Shown here: in pieces, positions 62,039 through 64,000 of the stretch
Layout: every line of letters begins with the position of its first letter
Numbering within the stretch: position 1 is the first letter of the stretch
NCBI RefSeq assembly: GCF_036346615.1
Contig: NZ_CP107836.1
Coordinates: 7,130,001-7,194,000 of the forward strand
Length of the DNA stretch: 64,000 nt
From: Streptomyces sp. NBC_00523
GTDB lineage: Bacteria > Actinomycetota > Actinomycetes > Streptomycetales > Streptomycetaceae
Direction of reading: 5' to 3'
Notes under the pieces: generated by a model
The model's input: the letters and a program-made list of their open reading frames with translations, nothing else
The model's database searches: none
Told to the model about the DNA's origin: nothing
Program-made: the position numbers and the translations under genes

Positions 62039-62764
62039 TCAGTAGTGCAGGACCGGAGGCAGGCAGGGCGAGGGGGTGCCTGCACGGGCGAGGGCCGCTG
62101 TGACGGCCGCGGCCGCCAGCGCCGCCTCGTGGGCCGCCCGCTGCAGCCCTTGTGCGGATAACGTCATGACGGCGATCGCGGCAATGGTCCGCTCGTCGCG
62201 CCCCCGCACCGGAAGCGCCGCGCAGCACACCCCGTCCATCACCTCCGAGCACTCCAGCACCGCCCCCGCCAGCCGGCCCCCGGAACCGGCCCCGCCCCGA
62301 GCGCTGAGCACCTGGCCGGCCGCAGTGTCCAACAGGAAGCTCATCCCGTTTCGCACCGGCACCAGCGGCTCCACCTCGCCCGGCACGGATGCCACAGTCA
62401 GGGCCCGGCCATCGTGCAGGACGGTCAGCAGGGCACTGGCCCCGGTGACCGCCCGCAGCCGGTGCAGCGGGTGGCGAGCCGCCACTCGTAAGCCGGGATG
62501 CGGCTCCCAGACCTGCCCGAGGCGGTAGAGCTGCGAGCCGACACGGTAACGGCTGCCCCGCCGCTCCACGGCGCCCACCAGAAGCAGCTGCTCCAACAGC
62601 CGGTGCGCGCTCCCTTTCGGCAGGGCGCAGGCAGCGGCGATGTCAGTGAGCCCTGCCTCCCCGCCGCACCTGCGCAATGCGTCCAGGAGCGCGAAAGCCC
62701 CCTCGGTTACGCCCCGTCCGCGGTTTGTACCCCGCTCCCGTTCCCCGCCCCCGTCTCGCGACAT
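62039..62764 (-). CDS. IclR-family regulator
   Basis: 241 residues. Winged helix GLTDIAAACALPKGSAHRLL (residues about 38-60) followed by YRVGSQLYRLG, and the C-terminal IclR sensor domain with VMDGVCCAALPVRGRDERTI. Start ATG 62764. Genes of the family usually regulate an adjacent catabolic operon, but the neighbour here is the interrupted secreted protein downstream and gene-free sequence upstream, so its target is unclear. A GC-rich hairpin near 61968-61994 follows it. Confidence 0.87.
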   Translation of the reverse strand: MSRDGGGERERGTNRGRGVTEGAFALLDALRRCGGEAGLTDIAAACALPKGSAHRLLEQLLLVGAVERRGSRYRVGSQLYRLGQVWEPHPGLRVAARHPLHRLRAVTGASALLTVLHDGRALTVASVPGEVEPLVPVRNGMSFLLDTAAGQVLSARGGAGSGGRLAGAVLECSEVMDGVCCAALPVRGRDERTIAAIAVMTLSAQGLQRAAHEAALAAAAVTAALARAGTPSPCLPPVLHY

Positions 62765-63023
62765 CTCTCCCCCTGTCGGTCACCGCGCCGTGCCCCTGCG
62801 CACGGCCGCCGAGAGAGAATGCCTGAGCTGCGTGGCAGGGGCGTACCCCGCCACGCTCGAAGGTGACTCACAGCACACCGGCCGCCGCTGCTCGTGGGAC
62901 GAGGGGAGCGTGGAAGGGCTCGAGAGCTTGGTGAGGCTGGGCGACGGCGCGGCTCCATGGCCCGGTCGGGATCCGGCCAGGGTGGCGGGGCGCGGTGCCG
63001 ACATGGCCTTGCGGGTGTTCGCC

Positions 63024-63176
63024 GACAATCGATGTGGGAGCGCTGCTCGCCGTCCTTTTTCGACTCTGCCGTCGTACCGGGGCCCGCAGCCGCGCCGAGG
63101 AGAAGCTGTCGTCATCATGGTGCTCGCCGTGGATGTGGCCATCGCCCTTCCCGGCGGGCGGGAGCATCTTGGACTT
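63024..63176 (+). pseudogene. Decayed copy of the 51487 small membrane protein
   Basis: The nucleotide sequence matches 51502-51655 through words such as GCTGCTCGCCGTC, GCCCGCAGCCGC, GAGAAGCTG and GTCGTCATC, and the hydrophobic-basic-hydrophobic pattern, but small insertions and deletions break the frame (IDVGALLAVLFRLCRR in one frame, then VVIMVLAVDVAIAL in another). Not functional. The stretch 62765-63023 before it holds nothing I recognise. Confidence 0.75.
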
Positions 63177-63220
63177 CTAGGGCAGGCCCGGCTGATGATC
63201 AGGGTCAGCGGCTGGTAGAA

Positions 63221-63244
63221 CCCCGCCCATGCTCTCGGGCGGGG
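63221..63244. terminator. GC hairpin upstream of ku
   Basis: CCCCGCCC (63221-63228) pairs with GGGCGGGG (63237-63244), loop ATGCTCTC. Possible terminator for the decayed upstream transcript. The remaining bases up to 63505 contain no recognisable gene. Confidence 0.5.
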
Positions 63245-63505
63245 CCGTTTCCCCGCGCTCTCGCCGTCCGCATCGCTCTGGCCGAGGATCGATGGCCCGT
63301 GCCCTACCACTGCACGTACTGGTGGGATTCCACTGCTATTCGAACCGCAAGCGACTGCTGACAAGCGCAGGCCCGGGCGGGATTTGGGATGCGGCGGTCC
63401 GTGCGCGGCGCGAGGATCGAGATGCGGATGGCGGCCGCTGGGCGATGTGTCCGGCGCGCGGCCTGTTGCTGTCTCTGACCGCCGGAGGGCTGGAGGTGTG
63501 TGCGT

Positions 63506-64000
63506 ATGCCGCGGCCGCTTTGGTCGGGTGCGATCAGCTTTGGGCTGGTTACGATCCCCACGAAGATCATCAGTGCGAGGGAGGATCACTCGATCCATTT
63601 CCGGCGGGTGCACCTGAAGGACATGGGCCGGGTCCGTACGCGCAAGATCTGCGAGCTCGATGAGAAGGAGCTGTCGCAGGAGGAGATCGGCACGGGCTAC
63701 GAGGTCTCCAAGGACGAGGTCGTGCCGGTGACGGACCGCGAGCTGCAGGAGATGCCGCTGCCCACCGCCAAGGCTATTGAGATCGTCGCGTTCGTCGATG
63801 CCGACACCATCGACCCGGTACGGATCGGCGAGAGCTACTACCTTGGCGCGGACGGCCAGGTCGCTGCCAAGCCCTACACGCTCCTGCGCAAGGCCCTGGA
63901 GCGCTCCGCGAAGGTTGCCATCGCGAAATGGGCGTGGCACGGCCGTGAGCGGCTGGGGCTCCTGCAGGTGAAGGGAGGTGCGATCGTGCTGCACGCGATG
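63506..64000 (+). CDS. ku: Ku DNA-end-binding protein, 5' part
   Basis: 165 codons to the window edge. The start is ATG 63506, nine bases after GGAGG. It begins MPRPLWSGAISFGLVTIPTK, continues with HFRRVHLKDMGRVRTRKICE and TDRELQEMPLPTAKAIEIVA, and reaches KVAIAKWAWHGRERLGLLQV, all characteristic of bacterial Ku. Ku dimers ring broken DNA ends and recruit ligase LigD for end joining. Streptomyces usually have several ku genes; this is one of them, and its position next to a decaying mobile region suggests an accessory copy. The C-terminal tail is outside the window. Confidence 0.93.
   Translation, partial: MPRPLWSGAISFGLVTIPTKIISAREDHSIHFRRVHLKDMGRVRTRKICELDEKELSQEEIGTGYEVSKDEVVPVTDRELQEMPLPTAKAIEIVAFVDADTIDPVRIGESYYLGADGQVAAKPYTLLRKALERSAKVAIAKWAWHGRERLGLLQVKGGAIVLHAM

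Noticed and set aside
1..64000. CRISPR arrays, tRNA and rRNA genes
   Set aside because: No regularly spaced direct repeats, cloverleaf-like segments with CCA-side pairing, or rRNA-like stretches were noticed on either strand.

Overview
The window is high-GC actinobacterial chromosome. GC-rich third codon positions, many GTG starts, ATGA/TGATG gene couplings, the venezuelin-type lanthipeptide locus, the HSP90/TPR pair and the mix of secreted hydrolases, TetR regulators and universal stress proteins all point to Streptomyces. It is chromosomal accessory and species-specific territory: I see no rRNA, tRNA or CRISPR.

Layout. (1) 1-3932: the 3' part of a class IV lanthipeptide locus: a LanL synthetase (cut by the window edge), a 52-residue precursor almost identical in plan to venezuelin VenA, a 40-bp perfect palindrome, and a two-gene ABC exporter. 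(2) 4076-17338: membrane and hydrolase genes, a short TatA-like protein, a TetR/beta-lactamase-fold pair around a nested palindromic operator, a GH43 secreted glycosidase, a membrane-anchored toxin-like protein with a candidate immunity gene, and a TetR / MFS pump / streptogramin-lyase-like resistance cluster with two exact operators. (3) 17368-35408: SGNH esterase, macrodomain protein, an HSP90-TPR operon, MFS pump, glycosyltransferase pair, two methyltransferases, an orphan colicin-type immunity protein and several small unknowns. (4) 35466-40409: three universal stress proteins, an HTH-flavin-binding fusion and a kinase-fold protein, a set typical of actinobacterial dormancy/hypoxia islands. 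(5) 40170-50507: a peptide ABC-transporter operon with a permease-ATPase fusion, a truncated M20 amidohydrolase, a divergent Lrp-type regulator, an amidase and an acyl-CoA ligase, probably one uptake-and-breakdown pathway tied together by AATCCGC sites.

(6) 50508-64000 is a mobile, decaying region. It starts with gene remnants (3' tail of an RNA uracil methyltransferase, a DUF6308-like piece, an LRV-repeat piece), then a small membrane protein plus membrane-anchored Mrr-like nuclease. A secreted C2-like protein gene is then split by a 7,931-bp Tn3-family transposon (53899-61829) with 47-bp inverted repeats and an exact AGGTG target duplication; joining the flanks restores a 155-residue reading frame. 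The transposon carries a tyrosine recombinase, its inverted-repeat resolution site, and a two-gene cargo: a 139-residue protein and a full-length, diverged GroEL-like chaperonin, which share an N-x-LG-x-GTQIN motif. Its tnpA is broken by a frameshift and by an IS5-family element (59735-60632, TA duplication). An IclR regulator, a decayed copy of the small membrane protein and the start of a ku gene close the window.

The chaperonin cargo pair is the best candidate for an undescribed system: an accessory chaperonin whose hydrolytic aspartate (GroEL D398) is a lysine, coupled to a small partner and moved by a transposon.
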